From Siphonodentalium dalli (Eukaryota > Mollusca > Scaphopoda > Gadilida > Siphonodentaliidae): 64,000 nucleotides of DNA. Location of the stretch: NCBI GenBank assembly GCA_032622095.1, contig CP136067.1, positions 48,279,549-48,343,548 of the forward strand. The letters run 5' to 3'. Position numbers and translations under genes: made by a program. The stretch's first letter is position 1, and each line of letters opens with the position of its first letter. Under the pieces are notes generated by a model. That model saw only the letters and a program-made list of their open reading frames with translations. It had not been told where the DNA came from and did no database searches. Positions 10,434-20,125 of the stretch are shown piece by piece.

Positions 10434-10747
10434 CTACGAGATAACTCGTAGTCGGCACCTGGGACGGAATTTATTAACGTTTCATTCCTGGTGCCAGCTA
10501 CGAGTTATCTCGTAGGTAACTACAATTACGTTGTCGGTGTCTTAGATGACGAAGAGTGCTATACATGAACAAGCATATCGTATGTAAGACATGGTAAATG
10601 AATTTATATATGATAATTGGTACAGACTACGTCGAATAAGACGTCAAAAACATAATATGTATTTACCTACGAGATAACTCGTAGCTGGCACCAGCGATGA
10701 CCACTGGTGAGTTTCATCCCAGGTGCCGATTACGAGTTATCTCGTAG
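10434..10747. repeat. Two hairpins in mutually inverted orientation
   Basis: Hairpin 1 spans 10434-10515 and hairpin 2 spans 10667-10747. Each is bounded by CTACGAGATAACTCGTAG / TACGAGTTATCTCGTAG and has GGCACCTGGGA...TGGTGCC inside. Hairpin 2 matches the reverse complement of hairpin 1, so the pair forms a second-level inverted repeat. Confidence 0.85.
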
Positions 10748-11068
10748 GAGCTTTATAACACGTTTTATCTTTCATTTGACCCGGATTTGATCGACAATTC
10801 CTTTATATATACACAATGTGTCCGGAAATGGTCTAGTTGCACATGTGCCTCATGGTTCAGGGACGTACAGAAGAGGTCCTGATGAATTGGAGTATCATAC
10901 CAAGATTGCTATCTGGACCCCACCCCCTGTTCACGCTGTGTGAATCTTTGTATCTCAAGCCATCGTAATTATACATATAAATCGATCAATGGGATCGTTG
11001 GGCATGTATTGGCACATACACCAACATTGCTTGCGGAATGTGTTATTATTTATGTGGTATGAACATTA

Positions 11069-11128
11069 CTACGAGTTAACTCGTAGTAGCAGTCCCCACG
11101 GAACCGTTTACTACGAGTTAACTCGTAG
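11069..11128. repeat. Twin perfect 18 bp palindromes next to right end
   Basis: CTACGAGTTAACTCGTAG is present at 11069-11086 and again at 11111-11128, 42 bp apart, just inside the GGCAGCGAACGTG terminus. These are likely subterminal recognition or structural motifs. The unrelated spacer element in the satellite has the same arrangement with a different palindrome. Confidence 0.9.
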
Positions 11129-11146
11129 TGGCAGCGAACGTGTTAA

Positions 11147-11398
11147 ACAAAGTCACAATTGCAGTTAGGTTCATCTCATACTCGTCTATTCAGCGATACT
11201 TTGCTGCGCAGTTTGTTATAGCCTCCAGTATTCATTAAGCGTTATAGCCCCACTGTTATAATCCGCCTTTAGCAGGCGTATTCTTGCCTCTGTGATTATT
11301 GAGATATTACGTCACAAGTAATGACAATAAATCGCATGGAAACATAGCAATTGTGTGGGCTGCGTGGCGTGAATATGTAATGAGAAATAAGGTCATAC
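11147..11398. other. Unique AT-rich stretch
   Basis: No gene, repeat or structured element is recognised here. Confidence 0.4.
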
Positions 11399-11547
11399 AT
11401 AATGACATTAAACTCAAGAAAACACACACCGCGAAAACAAAACAAAATCACATTTAATGTTTTAAGTTATTTCCTTCATAAAAAGAATCTTCGTGATAAT
11501 GAACCCTCTCAATACTTTATAATATAGAATTAACCTTAAAATAACAA

Positions 11548-11670
11548 AAACCTTCGGAATAGAGAACCTTCGGAATAGCGAACCTTCGGAATAGTGAACC
11601 TTCGGAATAGCGAACATTCAGGAAACCTTCGGAATAGTGGACCTTCGGGATAGCGAACCTTCGGAATAGA
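11548..11670. repeat. 16 bp minisatellite, first block
   Basis: About seven to eight imperfect units of GAACCTTCGGAATAGC are present, with one irregular stretch (GAACATTCAGGAAACCTTC). The minus-strand frame across it reads as a repetitive SEGSLFRRFAIPKV-like peptide, a by-product of the repeat. Confidence 0.9.
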
Positions 11671-12030
11671 GACATGCCCCCAATATTCATAGTATATGCC
11701 CAGAATTCAAAGGTATGGGCCCAGAAATTTATAAATTTGGCCCTTAAAATATTGAACCCCAAATTGGAGCCCGCACATAACAGAACTTAAGTCAACTGTA
11801 CCTGTGTCATATCCCAATGCAGGAGGGTCCATATATACCGCAACATTCAAATTATATGCCAAGAATTCAAAGGTATGGGCCCACGTAATGACATTAAATC
11901 TCAAGAAAACCCACGAGAACAAAACAAAATCACATTTAATGTTTTAAGTTATTTCCTTCATAAAAAGAATCTTCGTGATAATGAACCCTCTCAATACTTT
12001 AGAATATAGAATTAACCTTAAAATAACAAA

Positions 12031-12157
12031 AACCTTCGGAATAGAGAACCTTCGGAATAGCGAACCTTCGGAATAGTGAACCTTCGAAATAGCAAATATC
12101 CAGAATAGAGAACCTTCGGAATAGTGGACCATCGGGATAGCGAACCTTCGGAATAGA
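12031..12157. repeat. 16 bp minisatellite, second block
   Basis: This has the same units as 11548-11670 and lies in the second copy of the 485 bp duplication. Several units have substitutions (TTCGAAATAG, ATCCAGAATAG, ATCGGGATAG). Confidence 0.9.
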
Positions 12158-12165
12158 GACATGTC

Positions 12166-12843
12166 CCCCAATTACACCGGTGGTGTAAACACATGTGCTA
12201 ATCTGTGTCGGACTATCGTAACTCTATCGGTACGGTTTACTCAAGTACGAGAATACAATCACCCATAATGCATTCGCCCATTGGTCCACGCGTAAATAAA
12301 ATTACCAAAACATCTTACACCTTAGGCGTAAATAAGCCGCTTTCACGTGCTCAGGTTCGGCGACACCAACACGGCAATATCGATGCAGCGGGCAGCACGC
12401 TTTTGTCCTTAGATTGTCGTTGATTGTCGTTGATTGTACAATAATACGCCGATCCCAGCTTGTATTGGGACCAGGTGGTTTCGCGAGACCAAGTCCTGAC
12501 TTGGAACACCGGGATTATTAGGGTGGTCTAGACCAGAGACCAGAATTCAGCCGATAGTTGTCAATTCTGTCAAAAAAAGGTTTTGGACCGTCCGAAGAAA
12601 AAAAAACGACCACAAATAGATATAAAATGTATTCATAATAATTATCTGTCGTCAGTCTTTATGCGAAAGGTGTCTTGTATATATTATGATGGTGCTTGGC
12701 GGGCAATATATAAACCTCTCTATTATCCCAGTCTTTGTAAACATACACTCAGATTCATACTGATACTATTTTTTATATGTGGGTATGTAGTTTACTCCAG
12801 ACTGCTATTATCCCATCTTGGATGCCGAATATCAAAAAAGTTA
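12166..12843. other. Non-coding stretch with short palindromes
   Basis: Small palindromes cluster at about 12450-12545: CCAAGTCCTGACTTGG and GGTCTAGACC. TTGATTGTCG-type repeats precede them (12410-12440). Open frames of 72 and 116 codons (12205-12423 and 12583-12933, plus) show no recognisable domain, and the second runs into the family R element and lacks an ATG start. Confidence 0.4.
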
Positions 12844-13104
12844 TTAACTGCTTCTATACTAAATGGATCCTTCCATTCAGTTATAAAAGTATACATTGGA
12901 GCTGTCTATTATTCATTTGGGTGGGTGTTATAATTCATATAATAAAAGCAGACAACAGAAAGAAAAATAAAGATTACACAAGAGCAGACTGATTCGTATT
13001 CATTGGGGTAAATGTTCAGATAATAAGTTCAACAAGTTTGTTGAACTTATTATCTGAACATTTCCTCAGGGAATTACTCGACAATGAGTATTTATTATAG
13101 AAAT
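12844..13104. mobile_element. Family R element, copy R2, with 54 bp palindrome
   Basis: The left end TTAACTGCTTCTATACTAAA and right end TATTTATTATAGAAAT are imperfect inverted repeats matching R1 and R3. The interior shares AAAGCAGACAACAGA and AAGAGCAGA with R1. The right TTAA is not conserved. A nearly perfect palindrome occupies 13010-13063. Confidence 0.5.
13010..13063. repeat. 54 bp near-perfect palindrome
   Basis: Arms of 25 bp (13010-13034 and 13039-13063, AAATGTTCAGATAATAAGTT start) are exact reverse complements around a 4 base centre. In R1 only one arm exists; in R3 a further 230 bp hairpin sits between the arms. Confidence 0.95.
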
Positions 13105-13110
13105 CTCACA

Positions 13111-13458
13111 TAGCTTGAATCAAATTACTTGGTACAGTATTATATAAACTTATAATATATAGGCATGTAGTTGGAGATGGGGTGTCAACACCTACGTTGA
13201 AAATCGCCAATTCTTCTTAGCAATATTTTGCTGAAAACTTGGTATTTAATAATATAATTTACCGTATTTTTGAAATGGTTAAAATTTCAATTTTACTTTA
13301 CATTCGACTCCTGCTTAAAAAATTCACTGTGTGTTTCCCATAATGTCATTTGTCAAAACGATATCCCATATTAAAAAAAAAATTACTTTACGATCATAAA
13401 TCAAAATAAAGTAGAATGATTTTCGCATATATGGTATGGTTTCTATAGCAACTTGCGT
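13111..13458. other. Unique AT-rich stretch
   Basis: No gene or element is recognised. A run of As lies near 13374-13383. Confidence 0.4.
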
Positions 13459-13608
13459 GCACAGTTGTTTGAAATTTGTGTAAACAACTGTCAACAACCC
13501 GAAAAAATAAATATCTCCACCTCTACTTATAATTCAATAATATTATAAGTAGAGGTTGAGATATTAATTTTTTTCAGGGTTTTTGACACAAATTTCCAAC
13601 AACTGTGC
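13459..13608. mobile_element. 150 bp palindromic MITE-like element
   Basis: It starts GCACAGTTGTTTGAAATTTG and ends with the inverted counterpart CAACTGTGC. The arms are about 70 bp, with an inner near-perfect stem (ATCTCCACCTCTACTTATAA against its complement) around a six-base loop. The whole element would fold into one long hairpin. Confidence 0.75.
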
Positions 13609-13799
13609 TTGTGTGGGGCACCGATAATGATGTAACATAAAATAACTCAGAGTTCACTACACAGTTAACAACGAAGCACAACTAATAGAACAAGAAGAAA
13701 AGAAACCCACACACACACACATAAGACACATGCATTTATTTATAAGAATCATCTGGTTTTACACATATATCAATCAGGCATGTTTAAAGGTACTCAATC
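13609..13799. other. Unique stretch with CA microsatellite
   Basis: A short CACACACACACACACA run lies at about 13707-13721. The segmental duplication begins right after TACTCAATC. Confidence 0.5.
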
Positions 13800-14085
13800 C
13801 GATCAGAGGGTCCTATATTACTATTTCTTTGGCTTTGGGGGTAAAAAATATTTGATTCGAGTCGAGGAACCCACCCATTAAAGCTCAGAGTGATTAGATA
13901 TCGATTTTTGAAATCTATTAATTTTCGGATATGTAGCCCACAAGTTGGCAGAACACGTGATCAAAACGGACAAATTGCTGTTGTAAGATGGATAACTCTA
14001 AAATCAAGTGGGTATTATTGTTAATAGTAAGCACTTGATTTTTCATGACGGGAACTGCGCTGGTACAGTGTTAAAGATCCTGTGC

Positions 14086-14363
14086 CAGTGCATTCTCTTA
14101 TATATGCGAGTTTACCATATGGAGCCTCGCACATACACACTAAATTCAAAGTTGCTAAATTAACCCGAAAAGCAGTAAACTTTTACTACTTTGTCTAGTT
14201 CTAATTCATCCCTCTACCTTGGGACGTTATTTTTACTACCTAGTGGGTAGTTAAAAATTCAAATACCTTGAGTAGTCAAATTAACTACCTTGGGGGGATA
14301 TTTTAACCACCGAACAGGAGGCTAATTTTTAACTATTTTGTGTATATATAAGAGAATGCACCG
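14086..14363. mobile_element. Small inverted-repeat element (MITE-like), copy B
   Basis: This is the duplicated copy of the element at 287-556, slightly longer because of a small insertion near its right end. One base in the right terminal repeat differs (CACCG instead of CACTG). Confidence 0.6.
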
Positions 14364-14425
14364 ACTTGCAAGGTCAACATCGAGGTTGGGAGTTAAAGTT
14401 ATATGTTTATAATACGTTTATTATA

Positions 14426-14647
14426 TTGACCTATTCAATACTAAATATATAACAGTATATATTGAAATGGTCTATTATTAATTTGGCGGGGTGTTACGGT
14501 AATAAAGCAGACGGCAGACATATGGAAAGATAATACAAGAGCAGAATTATTCATTTTCATCGGCGGGAAACGTTCAGAAAATAAGTTAAAACAACGCCAA
14601 GGTATCTAACTACTCGTCCAATGAGTGTTTAGTATAGAAAGGGTTAA
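14426..14647. mobile_element. TTAA-type inverted-repeat element, family R, duplicate of R1
   Basis: This is the copy of the 619-843 element inside the duplicated block, ending GGGTTAA at 14647. Small indels relative to R1 are present. Confidence 0.5.
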
Positions 14648-15525
14648 ACAAATCAGAATGCTTCTGCCGATAATGTTAAATGTAAAATGTCAATTTGTAA
14701 AAATGCGTTCACGGTGGGCACAGCTGATATATCGTACAAAGTTTTTAAAACTAGGCGAGTCAGTGTTGTCAACAAACGCCGCGGTTGTGCATTTGTCACG
14801 AACAATAACTCTAAAATGTAGACAACGTTGAATATGCTCAGATACGGATCGCTGCGTATTTACGCATTCATTAATTTGCAATAGCTGGAATCGATATGAT
14901 CAAGTCACTCTACATTATTTTTCATAGTAACCAAATATAAATGAAAGCATTACTTGTAAAATAATAAAAAATACATTTTCTGGCAAATATTGTAATTAGT
15001 AAGATTTTGTTACCTTGAAAAGTACGGATGTGCATATTTGTTTATGTTATATTTTTAATACGGTGGCATGCTGGTATTGATCATTTGATCGGCGAAATTT
15101 CAATACCTTCCTATTCACCCACTATTCAGTCGAAATGGCAAAACAAAATTTAATTTGGCTAAACTTTTGGCCAAAATTTGTTTTACCCCAAAATCGGAAA
15201 CCTTATTCAAAAACGCAAAATTGGTTTTGTAACGGGAGCGACATGAGAATCAAATTTATAGTGTGATCATCTGCTAATTGATTATGTGATACATCTTAAT
15301 GGGTAACAGAAGGCACTCATGGCGGTGCACTGACTATCAAACATTGTAATAAGACAGTAAAGAGGATTAGCACTAATGAATCCTTTGTCTGTCATAATGG
15401 TGGATGGTGGGTAGTGGTATATTGTCAAGTAACAATGGTTGGATTAAAGAAGTCTAGACACGGTATTTGAAGGTATGGACATAATTATATAGAATGTTAG
15501 ATGCTAAATAAAACCAAAATATCCA

Positions 15526-15936
15526 TTAAATGTGAGACCAGAAATGAGGATTTAATTTGGGTAATGTTTTTTTAAATTGATTTTTTTTTTTTTTTTTAGA
15601 ATTGGCTAAAAAAATTGCCAATATATTTTTCGGCCCAGCGTGAATACTGTCAGCCAATATTCGCTGAGACTGTCTGAAGTTCGTACATGTGTGCTGCTGC
15701 ATTTTGCCACAATAGGCATACATATTTAAAACAGTGGGTGCATATTCAGTGTAGTATAAGTTATTATTCCAGATTTCCAAAATATTCCTCAATTGTGTAT
15801 AGATGTCTTGTTCTCTTTTCTCAAACTTCCCGCACGTTTTGTGGCAGGTGTCACAGCAAGTGTTTACGAGAGCGCTGTTCGGGCTGCAGTATTCCAAACA
15901 GTCTGCTGCGGTATCCAGTTGGCTCATACGCCTCAA
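15526..15936 (-). other. 136-codon open frame, copy of the 2189-2548 frame
   Basis: This is the duplicate-block counterpart of the frame at 2189-2548. The N-terminal 110 or so residues align. The C-terminus differs because a poly-T insertion near 15577-15597 (lysine-rich on this strand) shifts and extends the frame. I cannot identify a family. Confidence 0.2.
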
Positions 15937-16012
15937 ACAAATTGAATCTTTCTGTGAACCGTTACCAAATGGACACCCTGAAAAGGTATATTAATTAAGC
16001 CTTGTATATATT

Positions 16013-16604
16013 GACTAGAAGGTGACCCGACTTCGTCCGGGCTTTGACCTTGAATTGTCCATTTTCAAGGTCAAGGTCAAGTGGGGTCACGATTTGACCA
16101 GTCCAAATCACTGCCCGGACAAAAGTACCCGACAAACGTGCCCGTCGAAATCCATCCGGTTTTACCCGATTTGACCTTGAATTTATTATTTTGAAGGTCA
16201 AGGTCAGGTCGGGGTCACGATTTGACCCGTCCAAAACACTCAATTGCAAAAGTACCCCCATGTATCAAATTTCGTCGAAATCCCATCAAAATTTACCTTG
16301 AATTGACCCGATTTCAAGGTCAAGGTCACGTCGCACGGATAAATGAATATGCTTATGAGACTCCCCATACGAATGTACCCCCGCATACCAAGTTTCATTG
16401 AAATCCCGTAATATTTGGGCGTTTGACCTTGAAATTACCCGATTTCAAGGTCAATGTCACGTCGCACGGACAAATTAATAGGCCTATGCCTGTTCCCGGC
16501 CGAAAATATCCCCACATACCAAGTTTCATCGAAATCGGCTCGGTCGTTTTCGAGTTCATCGCGAACACACAGACACACAGACAGATCTTCCAAAATATAT
16601 AATA
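16013..16604. mobile_element. HINE-like element, duplicate of H1
   Basis: This is the counterpart of 2625-3229 within the duplicated block, with the same head and tail and small indels in the core. Confidence 0.5.
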
Positions 16605-17226
16605 GACTAGAAGGTGACCCGACTTCGTCCGGGCTTTGACCTTGAATTGTCCATTTTGAAGGTCAAGGTCAAGTGGGGTCACGATTTGACCAGTCCAAAA
16701 ACACTGCCCGGACAAAAGTACCTGACAAACGTGCCCGTTGAAATCCATCCGGTTTTACCAGATTTGACTTTGAATTGATAATTTTGAAGGTCAAGGTCTG
16801 GTCGGGGTCACGATTGGACCCGTCCAAAACAATCAGTGGACAAAACTAACCCCACGTATCAAATTTCGTCGAAATCCCATCAAAATTGGCGATTTGACCT
16901 TGAAGTTACCCGATTTCAAGGTCAATGTCACGTCGCACGGGCAAATGAATATGCTTATGAGACTCGCCATAAGAAAGTACCCCCAGATACCAAGTTTAAT
17001 CGAAATCCCGTGATATTCGGGCGTTTGACCTTGAAATGACCCGATTTCAAGGTCAAGGTCACGTCGCACGGACAAATTAATAGGCCCATGCCACCCGCCG
17101 GCCGAAAATACCCCCACATACCAAGTTTCATCGAAATCGGCTCGGCCGTTTTCGAGTTCATCGCGAACACACATAAACACACACAGACACACAGACACAC
17201 AAACAGATCTTCCAAAATATATAATA
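16605..17226. mobile_element. HINE-like element, duplicate of H2
   Basis: This is the counterpart of 3230-3830. It keeps a full TTGACCTTGAAATGACCC segment near 17023-17060 that is deleted in the other copy. Its TATATAATA end joins the GTTAAAGGCCCACTT repeat rather than another HINE-like element. Confidence 0.5.
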
Positions 17227-17730
17227 GATTAAGTTAAAGGCCCACTTAATTTTCGAGTCGCCGATTTTTTTAATAGTGACTTGATATACGGTTGTAATAA
17301 CAATATATGCCGTAAAATATAATTAAAATACTATAATTCATCACAGAAGATGCTCATAGAGAAATAGAAAACAGCTGAGTTATTCCCCGTCCATCGAAAA
17401 TAATACACTTTTTACTACAAACGATATTGAGATTCGAAAGTCAAACTTCGCCAATTTCATATTTTTTTGTTTTAAAATAGTGGCATGACTTCGCTTTGAC
17501 TTAGTAAGTTTCTGAACTCCCAGGGAATATTTGACCCATAGCTGGACCTCAAATATTTCTAACCGTTAAAGATGGTCTCTTTTCCCAGAATTTTTTTGTT
17601 TATAGATTCCGGGGAATAAAATAATCGATATAAATCGAGGACATCTGTCAATCTGTCAATCAGTTTCTATCAATTACTATATAAATTTTATTTATAATTT
17701 ATTATCACATCCAAGGAACAAATTTATGGG
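17227..17730 (+). repeat. GTTAAAGGCCCACTT repeat, longest copy
   Basis: It begins AAGTTAAAGGCCCACTTAAT and runs through ATACGGTTGTAATAACAA and TCTGTCAATCAGTTTCTATC to TTATCACATCCAAGG. The short copies at 5842 and 6822 lack the middle part. The copy at 10205-10299 is inverted and has only the head part. The element type is unknown. Confidence 0.7.
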
Positions 17731-18639
17731 CTATTTTTTAGAACAGAATTCCGTGCAAAAACATTCAGAGAATACCAAAAAGCGTACCAAGAAGGACAAC
17801 TATATCTTGTTAGCAACCTCGATTACGGCAATTTGTTTTTCAGCAACAGAAATTTATAACGATCTTATGATCGAAATAAAACCACTTTATTGTGCCTTTA
17901 TAGACAAATAATATACCAATATCAGTGTATCTTTATTTTAATCACAAAGCAGCTATTCGTAGTCTTGAAATCACGATTTATAATGTTGTAAATGTGGACC
18001 GGAAGATCGATAGACCATCTTTAATTGTAATCGTGAATTTGCGCAACCTTTCTATTACTAAAGCAGTGTTACCTTTGCCGTGCTTCTTCACCCCCTCCTT
18101 TGCAGCTTTTGCGCAGTATTTTGGACAGGCGGCCCTTAAAAAAAATCAATTAATCATTCAATCCCAAAATCAATAGAAGTGAATAGCATGCAAAGATAAC
18201 CATAAATAAGAGATGTGAGGAAGAGTCCATGTACATTATAGCATGTGTCTTTGGGCCTTGGAAAGGGCTAATTATTTTCTAAGCAGATCAATGGAATAAA
18301 GAAGACACTTATATAGGTGAGGGGTCCCTTATCACACCCTGTAATGAAATTTCAAGAACAGTAGAAACAAGAGTCTGATGCTGCCATTAATCAAATTTGA
18401 CAGATACGAGAAACAATTAGCCAGCCACCAATGTTGTTTATCTTTACCTCCATCTAACCGCCATCCAGAGCTCTGTACCAATGTCCTCGGTGCATGACAA
18501 TAGCGTGGCTACATTCTCTTAGCGCAAAACTTCATATCTGCAAAACGGAAAAATAATCTGGGTGTTGAAAACAACTTTTGGAAATTTCCAAACTAACATC
18601 GCCTATACAGTGTTTATGGGTGGAAAATTCCAACTGGTT
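17731..18639. other. Unique non-coding stretch
   Basis: Two plus-strand open frames of 61 and 83 codons (17726-17911 and 17925-18176) have no recognisable domain and no clear gene context. Nothing else is recognised. Confidence 0.4.
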
Positions 18640-19158
18640 CACCCCTGGTCAAGTGGTCCTGCTGATCTGCCATGATGTTGGGTGTCATGTTGAATTGCTA
18701 CATATACATCATGCTGGTAGGGCAAACTGATGCCGTTACGAAAAGTACCGTTATTTTTTCTAAAGTCATGATTTTCTCGATGTTTGGCTAATACGAGAGT
18801 TTTGAGGAAAAGCCAGTGTCTTTCATTAATATATATATATATATATCTTTGAAAAAATTAATAATAGCTGTGCTGGTGTTTGCAAAACGACATGAATAAC
18901 CATCTTGATTATAGTCGTGCAACAACTACTACCACGTAGTATTACAATATTGCGCAATATATATGTTTTTGAATGTATACACGTAATACACACACAATGG
19001 ATTTTCCTGGATATTTTCAGATTTTCCGAACACATGACAACTTAAAAAACTAACGGTACTTTTTCTTAACAGCACCAGATTGCCCCAACAGAATCGTAGC
19101 AATTCGGCAGGACTCACCAGCATCGTATCTCATTAGCAGGACCACTTAACCAGGGGTG
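18640..19158. mobile_element. Inverted-repeat element with long diverged arms
   Basis: The left end CACCCCTGGTCAAGTGGTCC and right end GGACCACTTAACCAGGGGTG are inverted repeats. Similarity between the arms continues for about 150 bp (AATTGCTAC, AAAAGTACCGTTA and GTCATG landmarks in both). The centre holds a TA microsatellite (about 18829-18846). The flanks are similar to each other (GGAAATTTCCAAACTAAC at about 18582, GGAATATTCCAACTAAC at about 19279). No target duplication is clear, so the superfamily is unassigned. Confidence 0.6.
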
Positions 19159-19466
19159 TGATTGCTATATTTCGGTCCAAAAATTATGACCGAAAGAAGG
19201 AAGCTATTCGAATTCGAAAAACAACCAATTTCACACCAATACGTGTACTAGTTAGGATATTCAACTTACTTTTCGTCGGAATATTCCAACTAACAATGTA
19301 TTAGGGATGGAATTCCCAATGTCGGTTCATGCTGGGGGTTAACCATTTCTATACTAAATTGATTCTCACAGTCAGTTAAAGGTGTACATCGGAATGGTCT
19401 AATGTACAGGTAATATTAACAGACGACAGATACATAAAAGTACAGATGGAGTCCTATTTATTGAGA

Positions 19467-19752
19467 GAATGTTTAGATAATAAGTTTAACAAACTATATA
19501 TATGTAATGCCTTAATTAATCTACTGCTTAACCACAGCAGAATTATGGGTAACTTTTCAGGATTTAGTCGGAAATATGGCCTGTTGCCATTCATCGGAAA
19601 GCTCCCGGGGAGAGCTTCCCGATGAATGGCAACAAGCCATATTTCCGACTAAATCCTGAACAGTTACCCATAATTATGCTGTGGTTAAGCAGTCGATTAA
19701 TTAGGGCATTACTGTATATTGTCGTTTCTTGAACTTATTATCTGAACATTTC
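19467..19752. repeat. Long nested palindrome, about 286 bp
   Basis: The outer arms (GAATGTTTAGATAATAAGTT and its partner ending TTATTATCTGAACATTT) match the R2 palindrome. Between them sit two further arms of about 100 bp (about 19505-19605 and 19612-19712), roughly 95 percent identical as inverted repeats, around a GCTCCCGGGGAGAGC centre. Read as RNA it would form one long hairpin. Confidence 0.95.
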
Positions 19753-19767
19753 CTATGGGATAACTAC

Positions 19768-20087
19768 TGCTGAAGGGGTCACTTTCACACAAAAAAAGTG
19801 CTGAAGGGTACACAGGGTTTGAAAATGTGCTGAAGGGTACGCAGGGTTTGTGATCGGCACGACCACCGTTACTTAAATTGTGTTTATGAATGTCTGGCGC
19901 CCATTATAGCAGTTTGTTTTCAGTACATTTTAATATTCATTGGAACGTAAACAATTATTCTCTAACAGAAATCATGGCAGATACGAAAACTGAACTGAAC
20001 ATTTCATAACCTGTGTACCCTTCAGCACATTTTGAAAAACCTGTGTACCATTCAGAACTTTTTTGTGTGAGAGTGACCCCTTCAGCA
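19768..20087. mobile_element. 320 bp MITE with about 80 bp inverted repeats and 7 bp target duplication
   Basis: The left end TGCTGAAGGGGTCACTTTCA and right end TGAGAGTGACCCCTTCAGCA are inverted repeats, and the arms continue with GGGTACACAGG and ATGTGCTGAAGGGTAC. TAACTAC is present on both sides (19761-19767 and 20088-20094). The related R1 copy shows the uninterrupted site as TAACTACTCGTC. A 7-8 bp duplication would fit hAT-type elements, but the ends are not typical. Confidence 0.8.
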
Positions 20088-20125
20088 TAACTACTCGTCT
20101 ATTATGATTTAGTATATAGGACGGG

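Larger units (their letters stand above)
10300..11142. mobile_element. piggyBac-like non-autonomous element with six palindromes
   Basis: TTAA lies on both sides (10296-10299 and 11143-11146). The ends are inverted repeats: CACGTTCACTGCC on the left and GGCAGCGAACGTG on the right. TTAA target duplication with short terminal repeats is the piggyBac hallmark. The interior holds six copies of an 18 bp near-palindrome, CTACGAGWTAWCTCGTAG. Two pairs flank GGCACCTGGGA-type inverted repeats, and one pair lies next to the right end. No transposase frame exists in the 843 bp, so it would depend on an enzyme supplied elsewhere. Confidence 0.75.
11399..12165. repeat. Tandem duplication of about 485 bp with 16 bp minisatellite
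   Basis: About 11399-11675 is repeated at about 11885-12165 (offset 482-486 bp), from AATGACATTAAA through CACATTTAATGTTTTAAG to the minisatellite. The motif GAATTCAAAGGTATGGGCCC is present at about 11703 and 11866 between the copies. Confidence 0.85.
13800..17226. repeat. Segmental duplication, copy B (partner 1-3830)
   Basis: This is the second copy of the block at 1-3830, in the same orientation. It contains one rather than two copies of the local 450-472 bp duplication, and a longer poly-T tract near 15580-15597. Beyond 17226 the copies part: copy B continues into the GTTAAAGGCCCACTT repeat, while copy A has about 2 kb of extra tandem elements before the same repeat at 5842. The duplication may therefore once have extended further, with later insertions in copy A. 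Confidence 0.93.

Noticed and set aside
12583-12933. 116-codon plus-strand gene with lysine-rich start and hydrophobic middle
   Set aside because: No ATG at the start, overlaps the family R element, and AT-rich sequence readily gives apparent hydrophobic segments.
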